Shown here: in pieces, positions 1 to 11,300 of the stretch
How the letters are laid out: every line of letters begins with the position of its first letter
Position numbering within the stretch: position 1 is the stretch's first letter
Assembly (NCBI RefSeq): GCF_037038585.1
Contig: NC_092520.1
Coordinates: 121,428,001-121,492,000 of the forward strand
Source: Patagioenas fasciata
Taxonomy: Eukaryota; Chordata; Aves; Columbiformes; Columbidae
DNA length: 64,000 bases
Direction of reading: 5' to 3'
Made by a program: the position numbers and the translations under genes
The notes under the pieces: model-generated
Databases searched by the model: none
What the model was told of the DNA's origin: nothing
Seen by the model: the letters and a program-made list of their open reading frames with translations, nothing else

Positions 1-669
1 CAACAGAGATGTATAAAAAAGTAGAAGTTTATTACATAGCGTGGTTATTTAATTTCATGAGATTGCTCATGTTATTATATAGATATATTTCCCATTGTTT
101 GGTCAATTTGCTCATATTACTTAATTTCTGACCTCATACTTGGACAAGAAATATTTTACATTTCCTTCAAAGACAACAAGAAAGGTCGTTCAAAAATGTT
201 GACTAGCAGTTTGTCACCACCATCACTGAATCATCAGGGAAGACAGAAAGCAGCACCAAAAATAATAATTCTCCAGCCGGGTTCATTTGCCATATGTTAC
301 AAGGGAAGAAAAAAAAAAAGTATAACAACAACAAAAAAACAACCAGAGAACATATGTTTTTCCAATGACCATAAACCAGGAGGAAAAAAAAAAAATGGAA
401 AAAACAAAAACAAAACAAAACACACCAAATCTATAAGCCTGGAGCAAATACTTTCTTTTTTTCTTCAGGTTTTTTTTTTTCCTTTTTAAATCAGGATCAC
501 TCCAAGTTAGCTTTCCTGAATCTACTAGCAGGTGTTTATTCCTCACCAAGGCACCACCTTCTGGAGCAGAGGTAGTCAACAGGTAATTTAAAGATTTCAA
601 GCACAGAGCAGCACTGCACAGCCACACAGCCACATGAAGGTCAATCTGATTTTGGAGCCTTTTACTTAC
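1..669 (-). other. MGAT4A: MGAT4A intron after the first coding exon (partial)
   Basis: This is intron sequence running off the window. It holds A-rich and T-rich runs around 308-480 and no exon-like segment. The short reading frames here are low-complexity Lys/Asn/Phe translations of these runs and are not genes. Confidence 0.7.
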
Positions 670-763
670 CTTTCCCATTTTGCCACGCAGTATACCAGGA
701 CAAACTGAGGAAAGTAGTGATGAAAACTAACACGGTGGCCACAGTTCCATTTCGGAGCCTCAT
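670..763 (-). CDS. MGAT4A: MGAT4A, first coding exon (partial gene)
   Basis: This exon encodes the N-terminus of alpha-1,3-mannosyl-glycoprotein 4-beta-N-acetylglucosaminyltransferase A, the Golgi enzyme that adds the beta-1,4-GlcNAc branch to the Man-alpha-1,3 arm of N-glycans. The ATG at 763-761 opens 31 codons plus one base, ending at a consensus donor (G|GTAAGT, GT at 669-668). The peptide starts [10 protein letters not shown] and ends [10 protein letters not shown]. It is a short basic tail followed by a hydrophobic segment (about residues 8-24), the type II signal-anchor expected of a Golgi glycosyltransferase, and it closely resembles the vertebrate MGAT4A start as I know it. The 5' UTR part of the exon probably begins at 825, after TTCATTGCAG, though other AGs are possible. 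All later exons lie left of base 1. Identity is supported by the CRACDL neighbour. Confidence 0.9.
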
Positions 764-825
764 CTCATTTCAACATCACAGTTGTTTATGTTCTATTAGC
801 GACGAGGACCTGTCTGTTGGGCTTG

Positions 826-3800
826 CTGCAATGAAGTCAGCTTGAGTCCACCAGCAGCAGCTGGCCAACACCACCACCAAATGTAGCTCTCACATAACAG
901 AGGTGTCATAAATCAATCCATTCCAATCTGTTGTAAGCCTTCTTATAGTTCTCATAAATCAAGATTCTCCTTATTCTTCTAGTCCTGTTTAAAGGAAACA
1001 AAATTTGAACATATTACGCTAAAAATACTTACAAGAGTCCCCCACATACCAAAATACAGTGAAGAAATACTACTGCATGCTCATTATTGTGGCTTGCACG
1101 CATTCCCCCTTACATTGCCTCACTCTCGGCTTGGGGAATAGGCCTTGTTAGATTAATATGTTCTTTTCCTGTTAAGACTGTTTGTATCTGGAGGAGCTGT
1201 ATTTCACATAAATTTGATCATTAAAGGACAAACATACACATTACCGACATCACACTTCTCTCATAAACTCAAGGCAAGCTCATGTGTCATTCTGGCAGGT
1301 GATGAACTGATACAAAAGGTTGTTTTCAGGAAGCCAGCAACTGAAGGCCCCATTCCTAAGTACTCACTTTGACAAAACCCCTCTGAAATCAGTGAGGAAT
1401 AATGTAACTGCAGCAGCAGAACCATCCCCAGCAAACTGAGAGACCAGAGCTTTCAACAGCATGTACAAACCTATATTGTTCATCTTCCTCTGCTCAGCAT
1501 GAGAATATTTGGTCCATCCACAACCACTTTTTCCTAGCTTGGCTGCAGCACACACTAGTCACACACAAAGACTGCTCAATTTCTACGAGCTGGCAACTAC
1601 ACGAAAGCCCCACAAAATGCCATGATGTGACCATATCATTCCTCTATCTCCACCACACAGGCACCAGGACAAAACAGAAATTACCTACAGTTCAGTTTTA
1701 TCTCAGATGAAGGCTCCATATCCTGGGATTCAAAATCTTCAACTGCCCAAGCACAGCCAGCATCTAACCACACTGTCCTAACTGAGCAAGACAAACAGAA
1801 GAGTGAAATTAATTAGCCAACTTTAAAAGACGGGAGGGCAGGCAGGTTCATTTTTAAAGGACTAAATCTTCCTTTACAGTAGCTCAGACATTAGCATTTG
1901 GCTTTCTTTTAAGGCAGTGACAGTTTTTCCCCACTATAAACTACACCTGATACCAGTAAGCTACCCAGCAATAAATAACTTGCTCTGAATTTTCTTTGGA
2001 AGTAATCTCTCACTCCTTGGCCTGGGTGCATTTAGAACAACTGGGGGAAAATACTTTTTTATTATTCTGTCTGACTATTCCAGTCAAATTTGAACTCCTC
2101 TTCCTAAGCTTGTATCACAGCACACACTAACTTTACTGACGAGTTTGCAAAACAAGACATAACGAAGAGGTACAATTAACAAATGAACAGAAGAGAACAA
2201 CAAAGTTGCAGAACTACATGCTCTTGCATTCAAATCTTGGTCACAAGATTCAGTTTACAGAAAGTGTTTACCTTCGCACTGTGATTATCTCAAATGCTAG
2301 TAACATGCTTTGTTTTGAGGAACTTTATGCACAGGTAGGTTTGTGGCTTTAAACATTAACTCAGAAATCACAGAGTACCTATGAGACAGGGAACAAATGC
2401 AAGTACACAGTAAGTAGACAAAATGGGTTGTAAAATTCAGTAAGAAACAAAATAATAAGCAGGAATAGAAAGAACTGTGAAAGGCCTCATGATAGAAGAA
2501 ACCTGAATTCAACACAATGAAAGATAAAGACAACTGGGAGACCTATAGAAAGTGAACATGGAGAGCACAGTATGCCAGGAAACATCACCAGTACTTTGAA
2601 GAGGAGATGGACATAATAAAAGCCAGAAGGGTAGGCAATAGTAATTAGGTGAGAAGATAAGTCTGTATGAACTTTAATAGCAAGGAAAGGCAAAGATCTT
2701 AAAACACCAAGGCTTTATAAGGCCTGTCCACAGGAATTTAGGAAGTTCAGGTGATTTGCAGACTACCAGAATAAGAGACTAGAATACTGACAGGGCAATG
2801 ACACTAACAGTTTAACACAGCTAAAGTGGCTCTGAAGCAAGGATGTCGAAACTGTAATCTACCATTAGCATTACTTTAGCAGCCGTCAGATCTCTCTGGA
2901 GCAGCTCAGGTGTGCACAAATGACCAGGCTGCAATCTAGACAGATTATCCCAGTGGGGGCAACAGACAGCTGGTCCAACATGCAAACAAGAGAGGGCAAC
3001 CAGCAGGGTAAAAATGTCATCTGATAATGCAAGGAAAGTGAACCACCTGCCTTTCCAGAAAACTTGGGCATCATTTTTATAATTGCTGCAATAAAATCAA
3101 GGTGACGTGTTCAGGGCTTCTTACTGTGCTGTTTGAGTCCACAGAAAAATACAGCTTGAAACAATCCAGAAAACAAACGAGTAAACTAAAAACCCCAGTA
3201 GCAACATAATTAAATTAGCAGTGGGTATGCATATAATTAACAATTATAATGGTTTTGAGTTGGCTGGTTCTGCTTTTATCCTTTGCTTCTGGTGCTGTAC
3301 CCACTCCTCTCAGCATAGGCACTAGCAGCTCAGCTACAGCTCAGCAGTACTTAGATGATTATTCAAGCGTTTCACTATATCAAACTGCATACATCGAGGC
3401 CATGCACAAACCAGAAGCATTCCAGCTTTTAAAAATGCATATAGTTAAATCGGCAGAAACCCATGTATAGACGCAGGTAAATTACTTAACCCCCAGGTGG
3501 TCACTTTAGGTTTGTTCAATAATTTACAATACAAACTAAAGAAATTTAGCCAAGGGGTAATCCAGGTAGACCTGACATTACGACAGGGTATAACTAGACA
3601 GATGAAGCCTATAAAATTTTCCAGTGCCGTTACGACCTGAACCTTTCCCACTGCAGACTGACACAAATGACCCTGGTAGGTGCTGAAGGCCATGAGTACT
3701 GAAAGCACTTGCCACCTCTCAGGTGCTGAGAAACATCCTAACGAACCACATCTTACATAAACCAAGAAGTTGCTGTATGCATCCAGACACTCCCAAAATA

Positions 3801-5032
3801 TATATAGAGTGTATTTCCAACTGCAAAGCATAAAACCTGATGCACTTCAATGCCCCTGCAAAGGCTCTTTACATAGTTGCTGAAAGGTTAGATGGTGCAG
3901 GATCAAAGCACGAAAGGTGCCAGACTTCTGAGAGGGTGATGCGCCTCCCATCCAGCCGGGAGGTGCAAAACCACCCACCGCGGCAGCAGTGCTGCATTTG
4001 AAAGGTTTTTCTTTAAGGCACGGGAGAACGGTCCACGGTTAAAAAACAACACAAAGGAAAAAGCTGGAGGAGATTCGCTAAACAGGGGCTTTTCCACCTT
4101 ATTCCACACCGAAACGCTCCAGCAACCGGCGCGCCGCCACCCACGGCCGTTCCCCGCGGCTGCCCGGCGCCCTGCCATTTCGCAGCCGAGTCCCCTCAAG
4201 CACCGGGGAAGAGGGATCCGCTGCCGCCGTGGGAACCGTGCCGAGTTAGTCGGGACCCTCCCCGCTGCCTCTCCTCCCCGGTCGTAGCTGTTTAGTCGGG
4301 GAAGCGGCGAAAATCAGGCGGGGGAAGATACGCACCGGCCGCCGCCAGCTCTGCCGGGCGGCAGAGGGCGAGAGCTGACGGAGCTGGAGGGGAGGGAGAG
4401 CGCCGGTCCGGAGAGCTGCGCGGCGCCCGGTGCATCGGAGGGAGGTTGTTTGGTAGCGGGGGGAAAGGAACAAGGACGGGAAACTCCAAACTCCGCCGAA
4501 CCCCCTCCTTGGGCTCCCGGCAAGCAGGGAAGAGAAGGAAGAAGGGTGGACAGGGAGAGAAGGGTCAGCGGCGGCAGCAGCGCTACCCCGGGGCTCCCCA
4601 GCCGGAGAAGCAGGGGGAGCAGCGCCGCTCTGCCCCGGACCCCAGCGCCGCCCTCCGCACGCCCCGCGGGCAGCCCCAGCACAGGGCGAAAGCGGGCAAG
4701 GGGTAGCAGCAAGTCCCGCTAAGGAGCCGCAAGCACTCGCCACCCCACCGCCACGCAGGTGCGTGAGAGAGCGGACACACAGACGGAGGAGCCGGACAGC
4801 CCCCCCAGCCTCCCGCCTGCTCTCCCTGCGGCGACACCGCAGAGACCCGCGGCGCTGGGAAGAGAAGCGCCGCCGCTGAACACCTACTCCGGAAAAGAGA
4901 GAGCTCCGGCCCTAAGCTCCCAAAAAGCCGAGTGGGTTGCAGCTGCCACCGCCCGGCTGCCGGCTCCTCCAAGCCGGGTCCGAGGGCGGCAGCGGAGGCC
5001 CGGGACCCGCTGAGCGCCGCTGCCATCCTCAC
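826..5032 (-). other. MGAT4A: Presumed MGAT4A first intron
   Basis: This stretch separates the CpG-island exon from the first coding exon. I see no coding exon, RNA gene or recognisable CR1 copy. It is AT-rich up to about 4100, then rises sharply in GC and CpG as it enters the island. Frames of 60-130 codons here lack family resemblance or splice support. Confidence 0.5.
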
Positions 5033-5345
5033 CTGTGCGCTGCGCTCCGGCAGGGGGAGCCGCGGGGCGCGGGCGGCGGGCGCGGCGGCGGCGGCTCGCG
5101 ACTGTGTTGGTTCGCGCCGGAGCTCTCACTCCCTTCGCCCGCCCGCCCCTCCTGCTCGTCAGACCCGGCTCGCGCAACCGCACGCCCCGCCCCCACCGCC
5201 ATGGAACCGCACGGAGTTCCGCCCCGCCCACCAGCGAGGGAAACCACGCCCACCGGCCAGGCGCCGTCCCCGCCCGCAGCCAATGGGCGCCACGTCAGAG
5301 CGCGCCGTTCATTGGCTGGACGGCCTGTCGCTCTCTTCAGCGACG
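4105..5345. promoter_or_regulatory. CpG island, MGAT4A promoter region
   Basis: A dense run of CpG dinucleotides with GC-box sequences (CCCCGCCC near 5187 and 5268) begins around 4105 and stops abruptly at about 5345. It sits upstream of the first coding exon of MGAT4A, whose promoter it most likely is. Overlapping open frames on both strands are a by-product of high GC and low stop-codon density. An island with no minus-strand TATA fits a broadly expressed gene. Confidence 0.85.
5033..5180 (-). other. MGAT4A: Probable MGAT4A non-coding exon 1 (5' end not resolved)
   Basis: On the minus strand a strong donor, CGCACAG|GTGAGG, has its exon side ending at 5033 inside the CpG island. Non-coding sequence upstream could splice to the exon at 825-670. 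The transcription start cannot be fixed because the island has no minus-strand TATA box; the right boundary given is a guess within the GC-rich block. The exon is inferred from donor quality, island position and the known 5' UTR exon arrangement of MGAT genes, not from transcript data. Confidence 0.45.
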
Positions 5346-5380
5346 GCTATAAATTAGTCAGTCGGGAGGGCTTTCTCAGT
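5278..5380 (+). promoter_or_regulatory. Divergent plus-strand core promoter (CCAAT, CRE half-site, TATA, Inr)
   Basis: Elements appear in order on the plus strand: CCAAT at 5280-5284, an ACGTCA half-site at 5292-5297, an inverted CCAAT (ATTGG) at 5311-5315, TATAAAT at 5348-5354 and an initiator-like CTTTCTCAGT at 5371-5380. The A at 5378 is 30 bases after the first T of the TATA box, the standard spacing. This points to transcription away from MGAT4A. No convincing protein frame follows (the first ATG, at 5423, gives 68 unfamiliar residues), so a non-coding divergent transcript is the likeliest product. The CCAAT boxes could also serve MGAT4A. Confidence 0.5.
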
Positions 5381-8300
5381 AGCCCTGGGAGGCTTGGGGA
5401 GTGGTTGGTGTGCTAGTGCATCATGACCGCTTTTTGGGCTGTGGTCTCTGGGGTTTATTGTTCTGGAAGAGCCTCAAGGGAGGCTTTACTGGCCCAGCAC
5501 TTGGTTATTTGCTGCCCCATAGTCAGCTGCAGGAGATCCATCCTGAACTTGTCTCTCTGTGGTTGCTTCCAGGGTCAAGCCCTTGGCCTGCTGTGTGTGG
5601 GTATGTTTCTGTTACTGAGAGTAAATTGAGTTCAGCAAAAGATTTCTCGTACTGCTGGTCAGTGCCAAGCAAATTGGTTGTGTTGGTGCTATGTTTACCA
5701 GTGGTGAGAAGTCATGGTTGTGAATTTTACCTCTCTTAGAGCTAGTATCAAGAACTGCGTGAATTAAAGAACAGTGTGTTGTTTCACACCAGTTAAATGA
5801 GCCCTCTGTCCTTTGTACCCTTCACAAGTGTGGCTGTGAGGAGAGCATTCAGTGTGCTGCCCAAGAGGCTGTTAAACCTGTAGAGCCCTGGAGGTGTGAA
5901 AGTGGACTTGCTGTTCTCTGGAGGGTTGTTACTGCTGTGCTATGTAACCAGTGAAAGAAAGTCAGTGGTAGCTTTCATCTGTAGATTCACTATTTAGGGT
6001 TGTGATGTTTCTGTTCTGTAAGTAATCCTCTATCTTCAGTGGTTTGTTTCATGTTTTCCAGGAATTTCAAGCATGTTTTGGGGTCTGAAAGCTCCCGTTA
6101 AAATCAAATAGCACCCTCAGGTTAGGGTAGGATCCTACCAACCCTGTGAGAGCACTGCTCTTACTGTGTAGTGCTAACTGGTTATCAGTGTTCAATCCTT
6201 TTGACTGACTTGATGGATTCCCCTTTTTTCCTCCCACCTAATTTAAACAAAGTCTACAGTATACATTTTTACTTTCAGTTAAGGCTCTTATGCTACATAT
6301 AGTGGTACAGTTCCCACTAGAACTTAATAAATTGTACGAAAATTTTTCTAATTATTCTGCCTGAAGAGTGAGATTTAACAAGTCTCCATAGATTTTTTTT
6401 TTTTAATCAATGCTTAAACACATTACAGTATTTTTGCACATTTAGGTACCTGCACAGTAGCCCTCAGTGATTTTGCTGGCTTTCTCAAAGCTTGTAAAAA
6501 GGAGCTGGTGGCAACTCAGGCAGAGTGCAAAAGAGAAGCTCTGGAGAAGTTTGCAAGGTCTTGACACCCAGGCTGTTCTGTGATTTTATTCTTTGAGCAG
6601 TGAGAATTTATTATGTAAATGTATGCTTCAATCCTCCCTTTTATGAAGAAGTGGAATGAAGTGGATTTTTTTGTTGAAAAACAAATTCAGTACAATAATT
6701 TTCAAACAAAAATTAGTGCATGTGTATCCTTAAGTGCACACACATGCATTTACAGCGTAATTTTCTGTAGAGATCCCAACAAGCTAAAGCCATTAGAGTC
6801 ACCATTGTTTGCCTGTAATAGATTAATGTTGCTTAGGGATATGAATTCTTGCATTTCTGTGCCGGAAAGAAAACCTGGTGAAGACATTTTCACATAAAAG
6901 TCCTTTTGTCAGGAGAGCTCAGTCTGCTGAAGACAAGACTCTGTTACAAGATGAGTTTAATGACAGTTATTTCACAAGGACTGTCTGAGCCTTCCTACTT
7001 TTTGATCTTTCATGGATTGAGCATTTGCATTAGGAAGGTTTACCAACTGGAACTGGACAGTACTCAATTAACTATGACCTTCCCCAAACAATAGACTAAG
7101 TGTAATGTGGTTGTTTCTCAGTTCCTCTGACATCTTCCCCTGAAGTTAGTTTCCTGAGAAGGAAAGCAAAGTTCAAGCCAGGAAAAAAAAAATCAACATT
7201 CCCTCATCTGACTTACTATAGCAATAATTAACTGGCTCTTGGCATATACTGCTGCTTGACACGTGGAAAAAGTGTACAGTGAAGGAAAATGCTGCAGCTG
7301 TCAGAGGAAAGGAATTGGGGCTGTTTAGCTGACACGCTAAAATATCCCTTAATTCTGGTGGGGGTGGCAGCTCCCTTTTAGGCCTGAACAACATATAATG
7401 CCAGGAAATTTTAAAATTCTTTCTTCCTGCTGAGTTATTCTTTTCTCCTGCAGCCACTGCTGTTCAACTGGAGTGTCAGCTTGAAACTGGAGAAGATTAA
7501 GCACTTCCAAACACTTTGTGTTTAAATGCAACTGTTGAGGTGCTTTAAACCTTGACAATGCTTTAACAACTAAAATGGGCAGGATTTGAGGAAAGAAATT
7601 ATTTTAGAAGATGGGAAGTTTAAATCCTTAGTGTTTCAACTTTAGTTGCTGAAAACAAAACAAAAAAAAACCCTACCAAAACAAACAAACAAAAACACAA
7701 CAAAGAGCTTGCTTGCTATTCTATACCAGCAGGAAAAAAAAATGAGGGAGAGCTGCATAATGTTATTTTGACAGAGAGGAGATTTCATGCTGGGAAATTT
7801 CTGCTAAGGTATTACCTAAATGTCAGAGCAAAAACGAAGTGGCAAAAGATGCTCCAGGCCTGCTGTAATTTCATGTGTGCTGTGGTGACTGTTTCTGGCA
7901 CACCTGAGCTGCTGATTTCTGTAGGGCTGTGCCATGCCTGCCATTCATCAGATTTGTAGCTCATCTTATCCAGGCACTTTTCCCAATGCATTCAGAAGCA
8001 TGACAGCATTGTTGTCCTGGTGTTTCACTGTGCTCATGTTCTGGCTTTCCCAGGCACCAGGAAAGATGAAGAAAAGGTAGAGGTGCTTGGCAGTGGCAGC
8101 AAAAGTCTTCATGGTTGCTCTGCTGAAAAATGGGTGTCTCTAAATTGTCTGTGTCTTCTGACTGAAAATTGAGTCCTCTTTCAGAGACAGGATTTATTCC
8201 CAGCTTGCCACTAACCTTGTTTTTTAACAGATCAAACACCTTGGGACTCTCAGTGTGTCTACCTCCATTTCACCTCAGTTTTGCTTTTTTCGACTGAAAG

Positions 8301-11300
8301 GCTTTAATTACTTAATTTTTTTTTTTTCTTTTCCCTGTATGCTAACTGGGCACCTCACTCAGTGAAGCTGTATCTCTGCTGTGCCTTTACTACACTGCTG
8401 TATTAACAGTAAAAATAAAGAGGGACACAAAAACACCCAATGTGTATCGGGGAGGGATTGGCAATGGTTGCCCCCCACAACCAGTCTGTCCCTAGGCTGT
8501 CTCATGCCATCCCTGCAGCACATGGATGGTGAAAGGAAAAGCAAACTCGCCTTCCACCACCTTCTTAAACCTGGTGTGTTCAGGACCTGTGCATCAGGTG
8601 ATGATGCAGCATGGAGAAGACTTGAGGTCTTCACCTGGCACCATGGCAGGGCAGTAGGAGACCAGACTCATGGGAAAGGGAAAAAGGGATGTAGAAAATC
8701 ACACTAAAATATGATTGTAGATACAAATGCTTAGTAGCCAAAAATTACCACATTTAGGAAATCTTTATTCTGCCTTTTCTCTGACTACGTTATGAAATGA
8801 TCTTCTGTTACATGTTGTGATGCTACTGCTCCACGCAGATGTGTGTCTCACTCAAAAGTCAGGTGTGATGGTGCCATCTTTTCCAGTAGGTGAATTGTTG
8901 ATCTACTTTAACAAGATAAAAACTGACATAAGAGAGGGCAACTAATCTGTCCAAGAAGTCTATTGAGAGGGTAGGAACAGAGCTCGATCTCCAAACTCAT
9001 GCTTCTCTACCTGCGCCCCCACATCGCCTTCATTTTGCTCACTGCGGAGGTTCTGTCTGAGCCGCAAATACCTCTGCCATATGCTCAGAGGTGATGAACA
9101 TTTACATTTATTCATTGCCTTCTGAAGGCAGAGGCTTTTAAACACATTCCTACTACTACATAAACATAAACCTGGAAACCGTGAAGTTCATGTTGTGCCA
9201 ATATTGCTGACGGTAACTGAGGTCCAGTGCCTGGGTAAAGAACAGTCAGATGCAGTTACTGGTGAAGAGATAGTCCAAGCAAAAGGAAATCACATTCAGA
9301 ATTAAGGATTTTGATTGCCAGCTCATTTTCCACATGCCTGCTCTGTGGTACACTCTCTACTAATTTTAAAAGACTGAAAAATTTTCAGGGAAATTTCAAG
9401 AATTAGACTTTTTGCATTGGACTTCATAATGCTAAGAAAAAAACACACTGAGAAGTTGTCTCCTTTCACTTACCTTGAAGTAACTTGATGGCTGGTACAC
9501 CAGCAGCAGAATCAGGCCCTCAGTGGGTACAGGATTCTGAAGGTACTCTGCTGAAGGTCTGTTTTACTCTTTCCTAACAAAACTAAATATAGGTCCAGAC
9601 AGCATGGGGAAAGAATCCAAGTCAACTTTCACAGGCAAAAAAAAAAGGTATTTTAGAAAGGTCTGTCAAAATCCAGTACATTGTCTCATTGGTAGATGAA
9701 GCTTTGGGGGAGACTGTGGCTCCTGTGTCAGTCTTAATTATTTTTGTGCAGAATTTTTACAAACTGTAAATATTTTCTAGGTCCACTCACTGCAAATGCC
9801 CAAATACCTACTTGAACAATGCACAGTTAAGGCTCTAGCATATTTTCCAAAGATGTGGAGCTTTGTAAAACCTGAGCTAAAATCTGCAAAAACAATGCAA
9901 ATTTAAACTTCTGACTGCCAAGAAACACAGACTAAAACTTTATGCTCCAGACTTCTGGCACAGGTTCCGCTGCCAAAGAGTGGGTTGGCTGGACATTAGT
10001 CTTTGCGTCATTTTGTTCGTCTCACCTCTCTTTTTGTCTAGCCCAGCCAGGCTCTTCATCACCAGTCCTCTTTCCCACAGAAAGGCAGAGTTGTGCATGG
10101 TTCAGTCCACTTTGTTAGGATCAGATGTTAAAGAGTCAACACCAGGCACTAAATTATTGGCTAAAACCCAGTTCTGGGGCAATAAGCCCCCTCCTACTCT
10201 TGCCCCATCACCCAGGAGATGTCTGATCATTGGGTGTCTCTTTCTTTCACTGAAAGGCAGATCCGGACACCTTGTGCAGACCAAACTGGAATCAAGGGAT
10301 TGCTGCGACATCCCTTCACTTTTTGTTGTATTTCTGGTGGCAGTCAGTAGCTGCAGCAAGAACTCTGCAGGTGGAGGAGCAAGGGGAAAGTTTCCTGGGC
10401 TTTCTTACACCAACCTGACCTCTTTCTTTGTAAAGAGCACAAGGTGAAAGATGAACTTGGTGCACATTTTCTGCCACTAGACAGAGCATGGGACAGGGGT
10501 TGAAAATTCCTTCTTCCAGCAAAAGATGAACAGGGGGTTAGTAGCAACATGTTAATAGATGGAGTTGCTTACAAGGATGGAGCAGGCTGCCTCTCCATGA
10601 ATAGCACTAGCTATGTGACCCTTTGCATTTATTCTTGGCAACTTTATCTGCAGTCATGGGCTGTGGCCTACCAACACTTGATTCAGCATTGCCTCAATGG
10701 CCAAAGATGCATAGCCCCTGTTCTTGTGCTTTTCCTGTGCCACTCTCCTGTCTTCCCTGACTGCTTTGCCTTCATAATCCTGTACTGAAATTGTGAAAAA
10801 CAACCAGAAATTGTTAAACTTGTTTTCACTGGGAAGAGACAAATTCATGAGCACCTTGGCAAAGCATGACCCTGCAATGTGCATCCTTCTAATCACATCC
10901 AGCCCCATCACATCCAATGTGGATAAGATGTCCAAATCTTAGGTGCATCCCTAAAAACTGGTAAGGGGTTATTGGTCTCCCATCAACACACCCTTTCTAA
11001 ACTTTACCCTGAGAAGTGTATTCACTGTGTGTGTCATTCCACACCACAGCAGGGTCACGGACAAGTGGGCACAAATCCATCCCATGGAGGATGAGAGCTG
11101 TCCTTTGAACCCAAGATATGTGCAAAAGTGATTCTGTCAGCAGCTGATTTGGGGCAAGGGGAGAAGAGAGAAGGAATGATATCTTTAGACCTTGTTGCTT
11201 GAATTACCTCTAGTACATGTCATTAACCTTAACTTGTATCCCTCCAAGACAGGGCAAGTGTCAAGGCAATCCCTGTGAGCATGTGGAATCTGCACATGCT

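Noticed and set aside
4246-5416. Long overlapping frames on both strands in the CpG island
   Set aside because: They arise from high GC and few stops. They are Ala/Gly/Pro/Arg-rich, overlap one another on both strands and match no family I recognise.
5900-6120. Possible C/D-box snoRNA downstream of the divergent promoter
   Set aside because: I looked for C and D boxes with a terminal stem because the promoter resembles a TOP start. Only loose matches (GTGATGT, CTGA) without a stem were found.
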